A stretch of DNA of 18,926 nucleotides from CAYVSY01 sp964454255 (GCA_964454255.1 CAYVSY010000015.1:1-18926); one strand, 5' to 3'. Shown: positions 7,250 to 15,501, counted from the first letter of the stretch. The notes: generated by a model from the letters alone, not told the origin. Numbers and translations are program-made.

Positions 7250-8268
7250 AAACAGATGATTTTGATTATTATCTACCTGATAAATTAATAGCGCAAACTC
7301 CTTTGAAACATAGAGATGAATCTAAATTAATGGTTTTAGATATGAAAAATGGAAATATTGATCATAAAGTGTTTCATGATATTGTTGATATGTTAAACGA
7401 AAACGATGTGTTAGTCTTAAATGATACAAAAGTTATGCCTGCAAGGTTATTTGGTGTTAAAGAAGAAACAAAGGCTCATATAGAAGTTTTGCTTTTAAAA
7501 AATATTGAAAACGATAAATGGGAATGCTTATGTGCACCAGCTAAACGTATAAAAACAGGAACAAAAATTAATTTTGGAGATATATTAGTAGGTGAATGTG
7601 TAGCCATTGGTGATGATGGTATTAGAATATTTAATTTCAGTTATGAAGGGATTTTTTATGAAGTATTAGAATCACTGGGTGAAATGCCATTACCCCCATA
7701 TATTCATGAAAAATTAAAAGATAAAGACCGTTATCAAACGGTTTATGCAAAAAGTATGGGAAGTGCGGCTGCTCCAACGGCGGGATTGCATTGGACTAAA
7801 GATTTACTGCAAAAAGTATCAGATAAAGGTGTTCAAATTCTTTACGTTACTCTTCATGTTGGATTAGGAACATTTAGACCAGTTAATGTTTCAGATGTTA
7901 AAAGTCATAAAATGCATAGTGAATATTATGTTATAAACGAAGATGTCGCTAAAAAATTAAATGATGCTAAGCAAAATAATAAAAGAATTATTAGTGTTGG
8001 GACAACAACAACAAGAGTTTTAGAAACGGTTATGAATAAATATGATAAATTTAAAGAAAGTAGTGGCTGGACAGATATTTTTATATATCCAGGATATAAA
8101 TTTAAAGCAATAGATGCTTTAATAACTAATTTTCATTTACCTAAATCAACACTTATCATGTTAGTATCAGCTTTAGGTGGAAAAGAAAATATTTTAAATG
8201 CTTATAAAATAGCTGTTAATAATGAATATAGATTTTTTTCATTTGGAGATAGTATGTTTATAAGATAA
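7246..8268 (+). CDS. queA: QueA, S-adenosylmethionine:tRNA ribosyltransferase-isomerase
   Basis: QueA transfers and rearranges the ribosyl group of S-adenosylmethionine onto preQ1 at tRNA wobble position 34, making epoxyqueuosine. The 340 residues match throughout: DYYLPDKLIAQTPLKHRDESKLMVLD, LNDTKVMPARLFG, GEMPLPPYI, YAKSMGSAAAPTAGLHWT, TLHVGLGTFRPV, TTTTRVLE, TDIFIYPGYKFK and LITNFHLPKSTLIMLVSA. AAAGGAGA is the ribosome site and the ATG overlaps the preceding stop. The usual neighbour tgt (tRNA-guanine transglycosylase) is not in the window; a partner elsewhere is expected. No terminator is visible after it. The -35 of the next gene directly follows its stop codon. Confidence 0.96.
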   Translation: MKTDDFDYYLPDKLIAQTPLKHRDESKLMVLDMKNGNIDHKVFHDIVDMLNENDVLVLNDTKVMPARLFGVKEETKAHIEVLLLKNIENDKWECLCAPAKRIKTGTKINFGDILVGECVAIGDDGIRIFNFSYEGIFYEVLESLGEMPLPPYIHEKLKDKDRYQTVYAKSMGSAAAPTAGLHWTKDLLQKVSDKGVQILYVTLHVGLGTFRPVNVSDVKSHKMHSEYYVINEDVAKKLNDAKQNNKRIISVGTTTTRVLETVMNKYDKFKESSGWTDIFIYPGYKFKAIDALITNFHLPKSTLIMLVSALGGKENILNAYKIAVNNEYRFFSFGDSMFIR

Positions 8269-8297
8269 TTGACAATACTAGATAAAAACGATAAAAT
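8269..8297 (+). promoter_or_regulatory. Consensus sigma-A promoter of the SipW-type gene
   Basis: A perfect -35 TTGACA (8269-8274) abuts the queA stop codon and is 17 bp from TAAAAT (8292-8297). This is the best -35 in the window and predicts a leader of roughly 45-50 nt before the gene. Confidence 0.8.
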
Positions 8298-8351
8298 TGA
8301 AGCGTAAATAAAAGAAATTGATAAATTCAAATTTTTTATTAGGAGAAGATT

Positions 8352-9812
8352 ATAAAAGAAAAAATAGGGAAAAATAAATATATAATAATAGGAATAACTA
8401 CTTTTGCCATAATGTTATTAGGTTCAACATTTGCATGGTTTAATTATATAGCTAGTCAAAGTTTAAATGGAACAATAGTTACATCAGGGACATTGTCTAT
8501 TAATTATCAAGATGGAAGTATAATAGAAGCAGATGCATTAATACCCGCCGATGAACCAGCTTATAATGCATTATGTAATGATAATTTATGTTATAAGAAT
8601 GCTTTTACTATATCAAATAATGGTTCATTAGATGCAGTGGTAAAAGGTAGTTTAAAAATAGAAACAAATAATTTTCCTAATGGAGTATTAAAATACAAAG
8701 TAATGGATAATAATACATTAGTAACGGTTTCATCAAATATTCCATTAAAAAATGAAATTAATTTATTTAATGGTTTAACATTAACCGGAGCAACAGGAAC
8801 AAAAACATATACATTATTTATATGGTTAGATAATAGTGCATCGAATGAAAGTCAAGGAAAAAATATGACTGGGACAATAGAAATTCAAGCAGATCAAGTA
8901 GGAATAATATATGTTCCATTCGCCCCAACATTATTAAACGAAGATGATACCCCAATGGAAGGAACAGCGACCTTACATTCAAATCCAATAACTGTTCCAA
9001 TAAATAGTGAAGGAGTAGCTGATTTTGGATATGTTTCAACTGGAGAACATAGTATAATTGTAAACAGTCCGGAAAAAGAAGAAAAATTAAATGATACTAT
9101 AATATTATTAAATGGAAATGAAAATATAATAGTAAATAAACATATAACGATATTAGAAAAATCATTAATGAAGATAGTAAGAAATGAAAGTAAGAAAAAA
9201 GAGCTAATAGCGCCTCTAATACTATGTCCAGAAGATGCCCCAATAAATGGGAACGGATATTGTGAAAAATTAGCAATAGTTACGCAAACATGTGATTCCG
9301 GAACATTAAGTGGAAATACATGCTCATTAGCTGCGACTACTGAATATACATGCGCAAGTGTAGGTGGAAGTCTGAATACTACAAACAATGAATGTTATAA
9401 AGCAGCAAATTATGGATACATTTGCACTAGAACTAATGACACTTTAAATACTACAAATAATACTTGTTATTACAAACAAAAAACAGCAAATTGCATTCAA
9501 AATACATGCACTAATATAACTCTTCCACCAAATGGCTGGAGTTGCATTACTGGTTATACGATGACAGAGTATGAAAATGTTGCAGAAAGAGGGTTTTTGT
9601 GTTCGAAAGCTGCTACTCAAGGATATTTGTGTGATGAAAGCTGGACATTATCAGGAACACAATGTTATAAAGAAGCTGCCACTTCATATTCATGTGTAAC
9701 TGGTTGGACAAAAAGTGGGACAACATGCATTAAAACATCAACACCTGTTTATTCTTGCGAAGATGGTTGGACGGTGTCTAACATAAATTGTATAAAAGAA
9801 CCAGGTAATTAA
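8352..9812 (+). CDS. SipW-type (TasA-like) exported protein with Cys-rich repeat tail; apparent ATA start
   Basis: The signal region KEKIGKNKYIIIGITTFAIM then LLGSTFAWF is typical of substrates of the SipW signal peptidase (TasA/camelysin-like). A beta domain follows, with ALCNDNLCYKNAFTISNNGS and FIWLDNSASNESQGKNMTG as in that group, then an Ig-like segment and 18 cysteines in short repeats to the end. The first ATG (8412) lies inside the signal helix and has no ribosome site. The frame opens after a stop at 8340-8342, and GGAG (8342-8345) is spaced six bases from ATA 8352 (MKEKIGKNKY, 486 residues); ATT 8349 is the alternative. The strong promoter and terminator argue for a live gene. It is probably a surface fibre or adhesin. 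The SipW peptidase gene is not in the window. Confidence 0.8.
   Translation: MKEKIGKNKYIIIGITTFAIMLLGSTFAWFNYIASQSLNGTIVTSGTLSINYQDGSIIEADALIPADEPAYNALCNDNLCYKNAFTISNNGSLDAVVKGSLKIETNNFPNGVLKYKVMDNNTLVTVSSNIPLKNEINLFNGLTLTGATGTKTYTLFIWLDNSASNESQGKNMTGTIEIQADQVGIIYVPFAPTLLNEDDTPMEGTATLHSNPITVPINSEGVADFGYVSTGEHSIIVNSPEKEEKLNDTIILLNGNENIIVNKHITILEKSLMKIVRNESKKKELIAPLILCPEDAPINGNGYCEKLAIVTQTCDSGTLSGNTCSLAATTEYTCASVGGSLNTTNNECYKAANYGYICTRTNDTLNTTNNTCYYKQKTANCIQNTCTNITLPPNGWSCITGYTMTEYENVAERGFLCSKAATQGYLCDESWTLSGTQCYKEAATSYSCVTGWTKSGTTCIKTSTPVYSCEDGWTVSNINCIKEPGN
9282..9803 (+). repeat. Cys-pair repeats in the SipW-type protein
   Basis: About six or seven units of ~20-25 residues each hold two cysteines, on the pattern Y-x-C-x-x-G-W-T-x-S-x-x-x-C-x-K. 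Clear members are GYLCDESWTLSGTQCYK, SYSCVTGWTKSGTTCIK and VYSCEDGWTVSNINCIK. Earlier members are more diverged (TTNNECYK, TTNNTCYYK). One disulfide per unit is inferred. Confidence 0.75.
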
Positions 9813-9818
9813 AAAATT

Positions 9819-9845
9819 AAACCATGATAAACAATCATGGTTTTG
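9819..9845 (+). terminator. Terminator of the SipW-type gene
   Basis: AAACCATGAT (9819-9828) pairs perfectly with ATCATGGTTT (9834-9843), with a five-base loop and a short TTTT end. It lies just past the TAA. Confidence 0.75.
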
Positions 9846-9917
9846 TATTGTTTGTTTGTTTAAAGTAACTCAATAGAATTTTATTAATAATATAGTTCAA
9901 GGTTATATAATTTATTT

Positions 9918-9961
9918 AAAAAGTTAAAAATAACGATATTCCCGCTATTTTTAACTTTTTT
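9918..9961 (+). terminator. Second long hairpin, terminator or leader attenuator before dnaG
   Basis: AAAAAGTTAAAAATA (9918-9932) pairs perfectly over 15 bp with TATTTTTAACTTTTT (9946-9960). The hairpin has a 13-base loop and A and T tracts on both sides, so it could work in either direction. It lies 73 bases past the first terminator and ~60 bases before dnaG. No convergent gene explains it. Confidence 0.7.
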
Positions 9962-9992
9962 ATGTTGCAAAAAAGAAATTTTAAAAAATTTG

Positions 9993-9998
9993 TAGAAT
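9993..9998 (+). promoter_or_regulatory. Weak candidate -10 for dnaG
   Basis: TAGAAT preceded by TTG resembles the TTGTATAAT of the pilin promoter (16324-16332) and stands ~11 bases before the AGGTGGTG ribosome site. No -35 is recognisable, so this is tentative. Confidence 0.3.
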
Positions 9999-10022
9999 AT
10001 TATATTTAGGTGGTGTGTTGAT

Positions 10023-11750
10023 ATGGCACATATTGATTCGTCTATTATTAATGAAATAAGAGATAAGACAGATATTGTTGATGTTATATCAAAATATGTA
10101 TCTTTGACAAAAAAAGGCAAAAACTATTTTGGAGTTTGTCCTTTTCATGATGATCATTCGCCTAGTATGAGTGTTAGTCCTGATAAACAAATTTATACAT
10201 GTTTTTCTTGTGGCACAAGTGGTAATGTTTTTACGTTTGTTGCAGATTATGAACATATATCTTTTATTGAAGCAGTTAAATTGCTAGGGGACAAGCTTGG
10301 CTATAATTTAAACAATTCAATTTCTAAAAAAAATCAAAATATTGATTACGATATTTATGATATTGCTTTAAAATTTTATCAAAATACAATAAATACTGTT
10401 TCTGGTAAAAAAGCTTTGGATTATTTATTAAAAAGGGATATTGATATTGAAACAATAAAAAAATTTGAAATAGGTTTATCACCAATGAAATCTTCCTTAA
10501 CTGATATTTTAATTCAAAAAAAATATAATTTAGATAAATTAATTAATCTGGGAATTTCTAATAATAATTCGAACGATTTATTTATTAATAGAATTATGTT
10601 TCCTATTCATGATATTAATGGTCGAGTTGTAGCATTTAGTGGAAGAATATATAATTATAAAGATTCTAGTAAATATATTAATACAAAGGAAACTGATATA
10701 TTTAAAAAAGGTTCTATTTTGTATAATTATCATCGCGCTAAAGAAATGCTAAGAAAAAATTCAAAAATACTAATTATGGAAGGATTTATGGATGTTATTA
10801 GATGTTCTATGGTCGGGATAAATAATTGTGTTGCTACTATGGGAACAGCTTTAACTAAAGAACATGTTTCTCTAATTCGTAAGCTTAGTGATAATGTTGT
10901 TTTATGTTTTGATGGTGATTTGGCTGGTGAAGAAGCAACCATTTCAGCTGCTAATATGTTAGAAAAAAATGGTATCATTCCTAGAATAATTCGATTGGAA
11001 GATAATTTGGATCCAGATGAATATATTAAACAAAATGGAGTTAAAAAATTTGAATATAAAATTGAAACGGCTGAAAATTTGTTGGATTTTAGAATGAAAA
11101 TGTTAAAGCAAAATAAAAATTTATCTGATATTAGAGATATATCTATTTATGTTGATGATAGTATAAAAGAAGTTTCTAAATTAAGTGATGAAATAATGGT
11201 CGAGTTAACATTAAAAAAAATGGCTAATGAATTTAGTATAGAATATGATACTTTGTATCATAAATATATAAAATTTAAAGAATCAAATAAAAAAATTAAA
11301 AATATAGTTATTCGTGATAAAAAGAAGGTTAATAGATATCAAATAGCAGAAAGGAACTTATTATTTCATATGATAAATGATTCTAATGTAATATCTATAG
11401 TTGAGCATCAAGTTCCTTATATGCCAGATAATTTATTTCGTTTTTTAGCTAATGAAATAATATATTATAATAATAAAATTGGAATAATTAATCCATCTGA
11501 TTTTTTTAGTTATTTAGCTGAAAAGGATAATGAAGAATTAATGAATACATATAAAGAAGTTATGACTAATGAAATAATATCTATAAATAAGGAGGAAGAA
11601 ATTAGTGATTACATTAAGATCATTAATGGTTATGTTATAGATAAAAAAATTGAAAATATAAATAGTGATGTTAAAAAAGAAATTGATCCAATGATTAAGG
11701 CAGCTTTAGTAGATGAAAAAATTAATATTAGGAAAGAGGTAACAAAATGA
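10023..11750 (+). CDS. dnaG: DnaG, DNA primase
   Basis: DnaG makes RNA primers at the replication fork and works with the DnaB-type helicase. The 575 residues contain the N-terminal CHC2 zinc finger (C39, H42, C60, C63 in GVCPFHDD...TCFSCG), the catalytic core and a TOPRIM fold with E253 (MEGFMDV) and D297-G-D299 (FDGDLAG) for metal binding. A helical C-terminal helicase-binding region follows that is poorly conserved. The length is at the short end for the family (~580-605). ATG 10023 has AGGTGGTG seven bases upstream. The stop overlaps the rpoD start (ATGA). This is the classic macromolecular-synthesis pairing of primase with the main sigma factor. Confidence 0.96.
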   Translation: MAHIDSSIINEIRDKTDIVDVISKYVSLTKKGKNYFGVCPFHDDHSPSMSVSPDKQIYTCFSCGTSGNVFTFVADYEHISFIEAVKLLGDKLGYNLNNSISKKNQNIDYDIYDIALKFYQNTINTVSGKKALDYLLKRDIDIETIKKFEIGLSPMKSSLTDILIQKKYNLDKLINLGISNNNSNDLFINRIMFPIHDINGRVVAFSGRIYNYKDSSKYINTKETDIFKKGSILYNYHRAKEMLRKNSKILIMEGFMDVIRCSMVGINNCVATMGTALTKEHVSLIRKLSDNVVLCFDGDLAGEEATISAANMLEKNGIIPRIIRLEDNLDPDEYIKQNGVKKFEYKIETAENLLDFRMKMLKQNKNLSDIRDISIYVDDSIKEVSKLSDEIMVELTLKKMANEFSIEYDTLYHKYIKFKESNKKIKNIVIRDKKKVNRYQIAERNLLFHMINDSNVISIVEHQVPYMPDNLFRFLANEIIYYNNKIGIINPSDFFSYLAEKDNEELMNTYKEVMTNEIISINKEEEISDYIKIINGYVIDKKIENINSDVKKEIDPMIKAALVDEKINIRKEVTK

Positions 11751-12847
11751 TAGAAGAAATTAAAACATTTGAAGATCGTAAACAATCATTGATAACTGAG
11801 GGTAAAGAAAAAGGTATGATTACATATGAAGAATTAGCTAATGCTTTAAAGGGATTGGATTTAGATAGTGATTCTTTAGATGAATTATATAATGCTCTTA
11901 TGGAAAATGGTATTGAAATAGTAACAGAAGAAGTTGGTGAAGAAGATCCAACATCTGAAAGTGGCGATTCTGATTTTGAAAAATTATTGGAAGATAATAA
12001 CATTTCTAAAGAATTGACTATTAATGATCCAGTTAGAATGTATTTAAAAGAAATTGGTAAAATCAGTCTTTTATCTTTACAGGAAGAATTAGCTTTATCA
12101 GAAAGAATAGTTGCTGGTGAAGAAGAAGCAAAAAATATTTTAGCTGAAGCTAATCTTCGTTTAGTTGTATCAATTGCTAAAAGATATGTAGGTCGAGGGA
12201 TGTTATTTCTTGATTTAATTCAAGAAGGTAATATTGGTTTAATGAAGGCAGTTGAAAAATTTGATGCTACCAAAGGTTATAAATTTTCAACATATGCAAC
12301 TTGGTGGATTAGACAAGCTATAACGAGAGCTATTGCTGACCAAGCTAGAACAATAAGAGTTCCAGTTCATATGGTCGAAACAATAAATAGATTGTCACGT
12401 TTTCAACGCCAATTAACACTCGAATTAAATAGAGAGCCATCTGATGCTGAATTAGCTAAAAAAATGAACTTATCAGAAGATAAAATTCGTGAAATAATGA
12501 AGATTGCTCAAGAACCGGTATCTTTAGAAACACCAATTGGTGAAGAAGATGATTCACATTTGTGTGATTTTGTGCCAGATGTTAATAATATGTCACCAGA
12601 AGATTTTACAACTCATGAAATATTAAAAGATGAAATATCTGATTTGTTACTTACTTTAACGGAAAGAGAAGAGCAAGTATTAAGACTTAGATTTGGACTA
12701 GATAATGGTTCACCTAAAACTCTTGAAGAAGTTGGTCAAATATTTGGTGTTACTAGAGAAAGAATAAGACAAATTGAAGCAAAAGCTTTACGTAAATTAA
12801 GACATCCATCTCGTTCTAGAAAATTAAAGGATTTTCTTAATGATTAA
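11747..12847 (+). CDS. rpoD: RpoD/SigA, primary sigma factor
   Basis: This is the housekeeping sigma factor that directs RNA polymerase to -10/-35 promoters such as those listed here. The 366 residues (Bacillus SigA has 371) contain region 1.1 (~1-80), region 1.2 (DPVRMYLKEIGKISLLS), region 2 (RLVVSIAKRY, LDLIQEGNIGLMKAVEKF, YATWWIRQAITRAI), the extended -10 contact helix of region 3.0 (RVPVHMVETINRL) and the region 4 helix-turn-helix (TLEEVGQIFGVTRERIRQIEAKALRKLRHP). In the region 3.2 finger the usual DSHLGDF reads DSHLCDF. GAGGT (11736-11740) is the ribosome site. The start overlaps dnaG by four bases and the end overlaps trmK by eight. Confidence 0.97.
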   Translation: MIEEIKTFEDRKQSLITEGKEKGMITYEELANALKGLDLDSDSLDELYNALMENGIEIVTEEVGEEDPTSESGDSDFEKLLEDNNISKELTINDPVRMYLKEIGKISLLSLQEELALSERIVAGEEEAKNILAEANLRLVVSIAKRYVGRGMLFLDLIQEGNIGLMKAVEKFDATKGYKFSTYATWWIRQAITRAIADQARTIRVPVHMVETINRLSRFQRQLTLELNREPSDAELAKKMNLSEDKIREIMKIAQEPVSLETPIGEEDDSHLCDFVPDVNNMSPEDFTTHEILKDEISDLLLTLTEREEQVLRLRFGLDNGSPKTLEEVGQIFGVTRERIRQIEAKALRKLRHPSRSRKLKDFLND

Positions 12848-13496
12848 ATTATCATCCAGGTTGAAGGCAATTAGTGACTTTGTTTGTGATGATAGTTCAA
12901 TCGTTGATGTTGGTTGTGATCATGCTTATTTAAGTATATTTTTATATCAACATAAAAAAAATATTAATATTATTGCGAGTGATGTTAATATTAATGCTTT
13001 ATCTAATGCTAAAAAAAATATTAAATTATACAATTTAAATTCTAAGATTAAAGTAATTTTGAGTGATGGTTTAGAAAAAATCAATTTGTTTGAAATCGAC
13101 ACTATAATAATATCAGGAATGGGTGGAAAAACAATAATTAATATATTGGCTAATGCCAATTTAAAAAACATTAAGCAAATTATTATTCAGGCTAATACTG
13201 ATATTATCTTAGTTCGAAAAGCAATAATTAATATGGGTTTTTATATTGATGATGAGAATTTAATAATGGATAGTAATAAATATTATACAATTATTAATTT
13301 TAGAAAAGGTAAAATTAAATATACTGCGAAAGAATTATATTTTGGTCCAAAATTATTATGTAAAAAAGAAGAAATATTTTTAAATAAGTGTGATTCTGAT
13401 TTGAAAAAACTTCAAAATATTTTTAAAAATATTCCTTGGACTAAATTTATTAAGAAGATTAATATGTATTTAAGAATTAGATTATATAAATTATAA
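12840..13496 (+). CDS. trmK: TrmK, tRNA (adenine-22-N1)-methyltransferase
   Basis: TrmK (YqfN) methylates N1 of A22 in the D-loop/stem junction of tRNAs, using S-adenosylmethionine. The 218 residues begin LSSRLKAISDFV and have the Rossmann motif VDVGCDHAYLSIFLY, SDVNINALSNAKKNI and ISGMGGKTIINIL. QANTDIILVRKAI and YYTIINF follow, all in the family order. Its place directly after the primary sigma factor is conserved in many Bacillota. It overlaps rpoD by eight bases, with AAAGG at 12826-12830 as ribosome site, so it is coupled. Its 3' end overlaps the convergent YqfQ-like gene by six bases. The neighbour yqfO found in Bacillus is missing here. Confidence 0.92.
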   Translation: MIKLSSRLKAISDFVCDDSSIVDVGCDHAYLSIFLYQHKKNINIIASDVNINALSNAKKNIKLYNLNSKIKVILSDGLEKINLFEIDTIIISGMGGKTIINILANANLKNIKQIIIQANTDIILVRKAIINMGFYIDDENLIMDSNKYYTIINFRKGKIKYTAKELYFGPKLLCKKEEIFLNKCDSDLKKLQNIFKNIPWTKFIKKINMYLRIRLYKL

Positions 13497-13910
13497 AAAG
13501 AATTGCGGTGTGTTTACATTGTTGTTTACATTTTTAGAAGAAGGAATTGTTTCTTCTTTTTTTGTTTCTTTTTTACTAATTTTTGATGAAGGTGTTTTTT
13601 CTGATGCTGTTTCATCTTTGAAAGCTGTAGCTAGTTTTAACATTGTTTTCATGTTATTGAACATTGGCTTTGCTTCTTTAACAAGGGGAATAGCTTGATT
13701 AACGATACCTAATGTTTTTTGGGCTCCGGAAAATAAACCACCCCAATTTATACCTTTTGTTAGTGATTTTATTCCACCTAAGTTTCTTATACCTAAACCT
13801 CTAACGCTTTGGGTTCCTAATCCGATATTTCCTATTCCTCTTGATAAACCTCCTAAATTATTGGGATAAAATGAACCATATGATGGTGTCCACATTGGTC
13901 TTTCAAACAT
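13491..13910 (-). CDS. yqfQ: YqfQ-like protein
   Basis: The 139-residue product opens with a Gly/Asn/Pro-rich segment (MFERPMWTPSYGSFYPNNLGG, then repeated GLG/GIG turns). A hydrophobic helical core follows, INWGGLFSGAQKTLGIVNQAIPLVKEAKPMFNNMKTMLK (residues ~54-92), and the tail is charged and disordered. The core resembles the YqfQ/VrrA family, whose function is unknown. In Bacillus subtilis yqfQ lies a few genes from sigA and yqfN, so its position beside trmK supports the call. AAAGGAG precedes the ATG. The gene converges on trmK and diverges from the pilus operon, with promoter elements that overlap the other side's. Confidence 0.7.
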   Translation of the reverse strand: MFERPMWTPSYGSFYPNNLGGLSRGIGNIGLGTQSVRGLGIRNLGGIKSLTKGINWGGLFSGAQKTLGIVNQAIPLVKEAKPMFNNMKTMLKLATAFKDETASEKTPSSKISKKETKKEETIPSSKNVNNNVNTPQFFL

Positions 13911-13933
13911 AATATTGGACTCCTTTCTAAAAT

Positions 13934-13962
13934 ATTGTATGTTTTTTAAAAAATAATGTGAA
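13934..13962 (-). promoter_or_regulatory. Promoter of the YqfQ-like gene
   Basis: On the minus strand, TTCACA (13962-13957) and TACAAT (13939-13934) are spaced by exactly 17 bp, each one mismatch from consensus. The AAAGGAG ribosome site follows a few bases downstream. Confidence 0.65.
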
Positions 13963-13986
13963 AATTTATTAAAAGTGTGATAGAAT
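13958..13986 (+). promoter_or_regulatory. Promoter of the pilC-pilD unit
   Basis: TAGAAT (13981-13986) is preceded by TG and one base (extended -10). GTGAAA (13958-13963) lies 17 bp upstream as a partial -35. That -35 overlaps the -35 of the divergent YqfQ-like promoter. Confidence 0.55.
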
Positions 13987-14015
13987 GTAATTAAGAATAG
14001 ATTGGTGGGAATTTT

Positions 14016-15488
14016 ATGCTATTAAAGATATTATTATATCCATTTTGGGTTGTATTTAAATTAGAAGAATTTGTTTTCAAAGCACTTTTTGATGATAAAA
14101 GAACTTTTAATAAAGTTAATTCTAGTTTTGCTGAAATAAAAGAAGAACCTAAAAAGGTAATTAAACCAAAAGAAAAGGAAAAACCTAAAAAGAAAGAACG
14201 AAAAGAATTAGAACGAAAAGTTTTACTTATGAATTATCAAGATAAAGATACTGTTAAACATAAAAATAAAGTAAAATTTAAGTATGTTGTTAAAGATGAA
14301 AATGATAAAATTATCAATGGTGAATATGACGCTTATTCTAAACTAGAAGTTCATTCATTTTTAACAAGTCAAGGATGGACTGTTTATGAAATTAGTGAAG
14401 ATAAATTTTCAACATTCTTCGGTGGAATTTCAGTGGTTAGCAATAAGAAAAAGTTAAAACCTCAACAATTAGCTTTCTTTTTAACACAATTATCTACTTA
14501 TGTAAAATCAGGGATTACTTTAGTGGATTCAGTTAGAATATTAAGTAAACAAATTAAAGATAGAAATGAAAAAAAATTATATCAAAGTATTGTTTATGAA
14601 TTAAATTCAGGCGTTACATTTAGTGATGCTATGTTAAAGCAAGGCGAAGCTTTTCCTAAATTATTAATTAACATGGTTAAAACTTCTGAAATGACTGGGC
14701 AATTAACGGTTACATTGGATGATATGGCCGATTATTATATGTCTATTTATAAAACTAAAAAACAAATTATTTCTGCTTTAACTTATCCAGCAGTAATATT
14801 TATTATATCAATTGCAGTTGTAGTTTTTTTGGTATTGTATATTGTTCCTCAATTTGTTAATATATATGATCAAAATGATATGACATTACCAGGTATTACT
14901 AATTTCATAATAGGTGTTAGTAATTTTATGAAATATAATGCTTTATGGGTAGCAGTTGGATTAGTAATTTTTATATTATTATTTTCATTTATGTATAAAA
15001 ATGTTGTAACATTTAGATATATCATTCAATGGCTTGGAATGCATATACCAGTCGTAAAATCGATTATTATTAATAAAGAAATCTTTATGTTTACGAAAAC
15101 TTTTTCGTCATTAGTAAATCATGATGTATTTATTACTGATTCAATGGATATTTTGGAAAAAATAACCGAAAATGAAATATATAAGAATTTAATAAATGAC
15201 GCTATTACTAATTTGTCGGCTGGATTAGGTATATCAGTAACATTTAAGAATCATTGGGCTTTCCCTCAAGTAGCTTATGAAATGCTCGCAACTGGTGAAA
15301 AAACAGGTAAAATGGGGGAAATGCTTTCAAATGTAGCTAATCATTATCAAGAACAAGAAAATAATTTAGTAACACAATTAAAAAGTTTAATAGAACCAAT
15401 TATGATTGTCTTACTTGCGGTAATTGTTGGGTTAATTGTTTTAGCAATTGTTATTCCAATGTTTGATATGTATAAAAATATTATGTAA
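14016..15488 (+). CDS. PilC/GspF-family pilus assembly platform protein
   Basis: This inner-membrane platform protein carries rotation or force from the assembly ATPase to pilin polymerisation. The 490 residues have an unusual N-terminal extension (residues ~1-70), with an amphipathic start (LLKILLYPFWVVFKLEEFVF) and a Lys/Glu-rich linker. A small KFKYVVKDENDKIINGEYDA domain follows, then two T2SSF domains (~150-272 and ~356-482). Markers are FLTQLSTYVKSGITLVDSV, MVKTSEMTGQL, FTKTFSSLVNHDVFITDS and MLATGEKTGKM, with membrane helices near ~245-275, ~310-330 and ~460-480. GGTGGGA precedes the ATG. The prepilin peptidase follows after 13 bases. No PilB/GspE ATPase is beside it, which is unusual for this family. 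Confidence 0.93.
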   Translation: MLLKILLYPFWVVFKLEEFVFKALFDDKRTFNKVNSSFAEIKEEPKKVIKPKEKEKPKKKERKELERKVLLMNYQDKDTVKHKNKVKFKYVVKDENDKIINGEYDAYSKLEVHSFLTSQGWTVYEISEDKFSTFFGGISVVSNKKKLKPQQLAFFLTQLSTYVKSGITLVDSVRILSKQIKDRNEKKLYQSIVYELNSGVTFSDAMLKQGEAFPKLLINMVKTSEMTGQLTVTLDDMADYYMSIYKTKKQIISALTYPAVIFIISIAVVVFLVLYIVPQFVNIYDQNDMTLPGITNFIIGVSNFMKYNALWVAVGLVIFILLFSFMYKNVVTFRYIIQWLGMHIPVVKSIIINKEIFMFTKTFSSLVNHDVFITDSMDILEKITENEIYKNLINDAITNLSAGLGISVTFKNHWAFPQVAYEMLATGEKTGKMGEMLSNVANHYQEQENNLVTQLKSLIEPIMIVLLAVIVGLIVLAIVIPMFDMYKNIM

Positions 15489-15501
15489 CGGGGTGTTGAC
15501 A

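Noticed and set aside
8894..9388. 164-residue minus-strand open frame
   Set aside because: It is a shadow of the SipW-type gene, with no ribosome site or recognisable protein features, and it faces a gene with its own promoter and terminator.
9846..9917. tRNA or known small RNA between the two hairpins
   Set aside because: No cloverleaf or recognisable RNA family is seen. The promoter candidate is weak, so it is kept only as a finding to test.
10023..12847. UGA read as tryptophan (Mycoplasma-type code)
   Set aside because: UGA ends dnaG and the 6710 gene at sensible lengths, and conserved Trp residues such as those in RpoD YATWWIRQ use TGG.
15448..15501. ATG at 15448 as prepilin peptidase start
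   Set aside because: It is inside the pilC coding sequence and lacks a ribosome site. GGGGTG supports ATG 15502.
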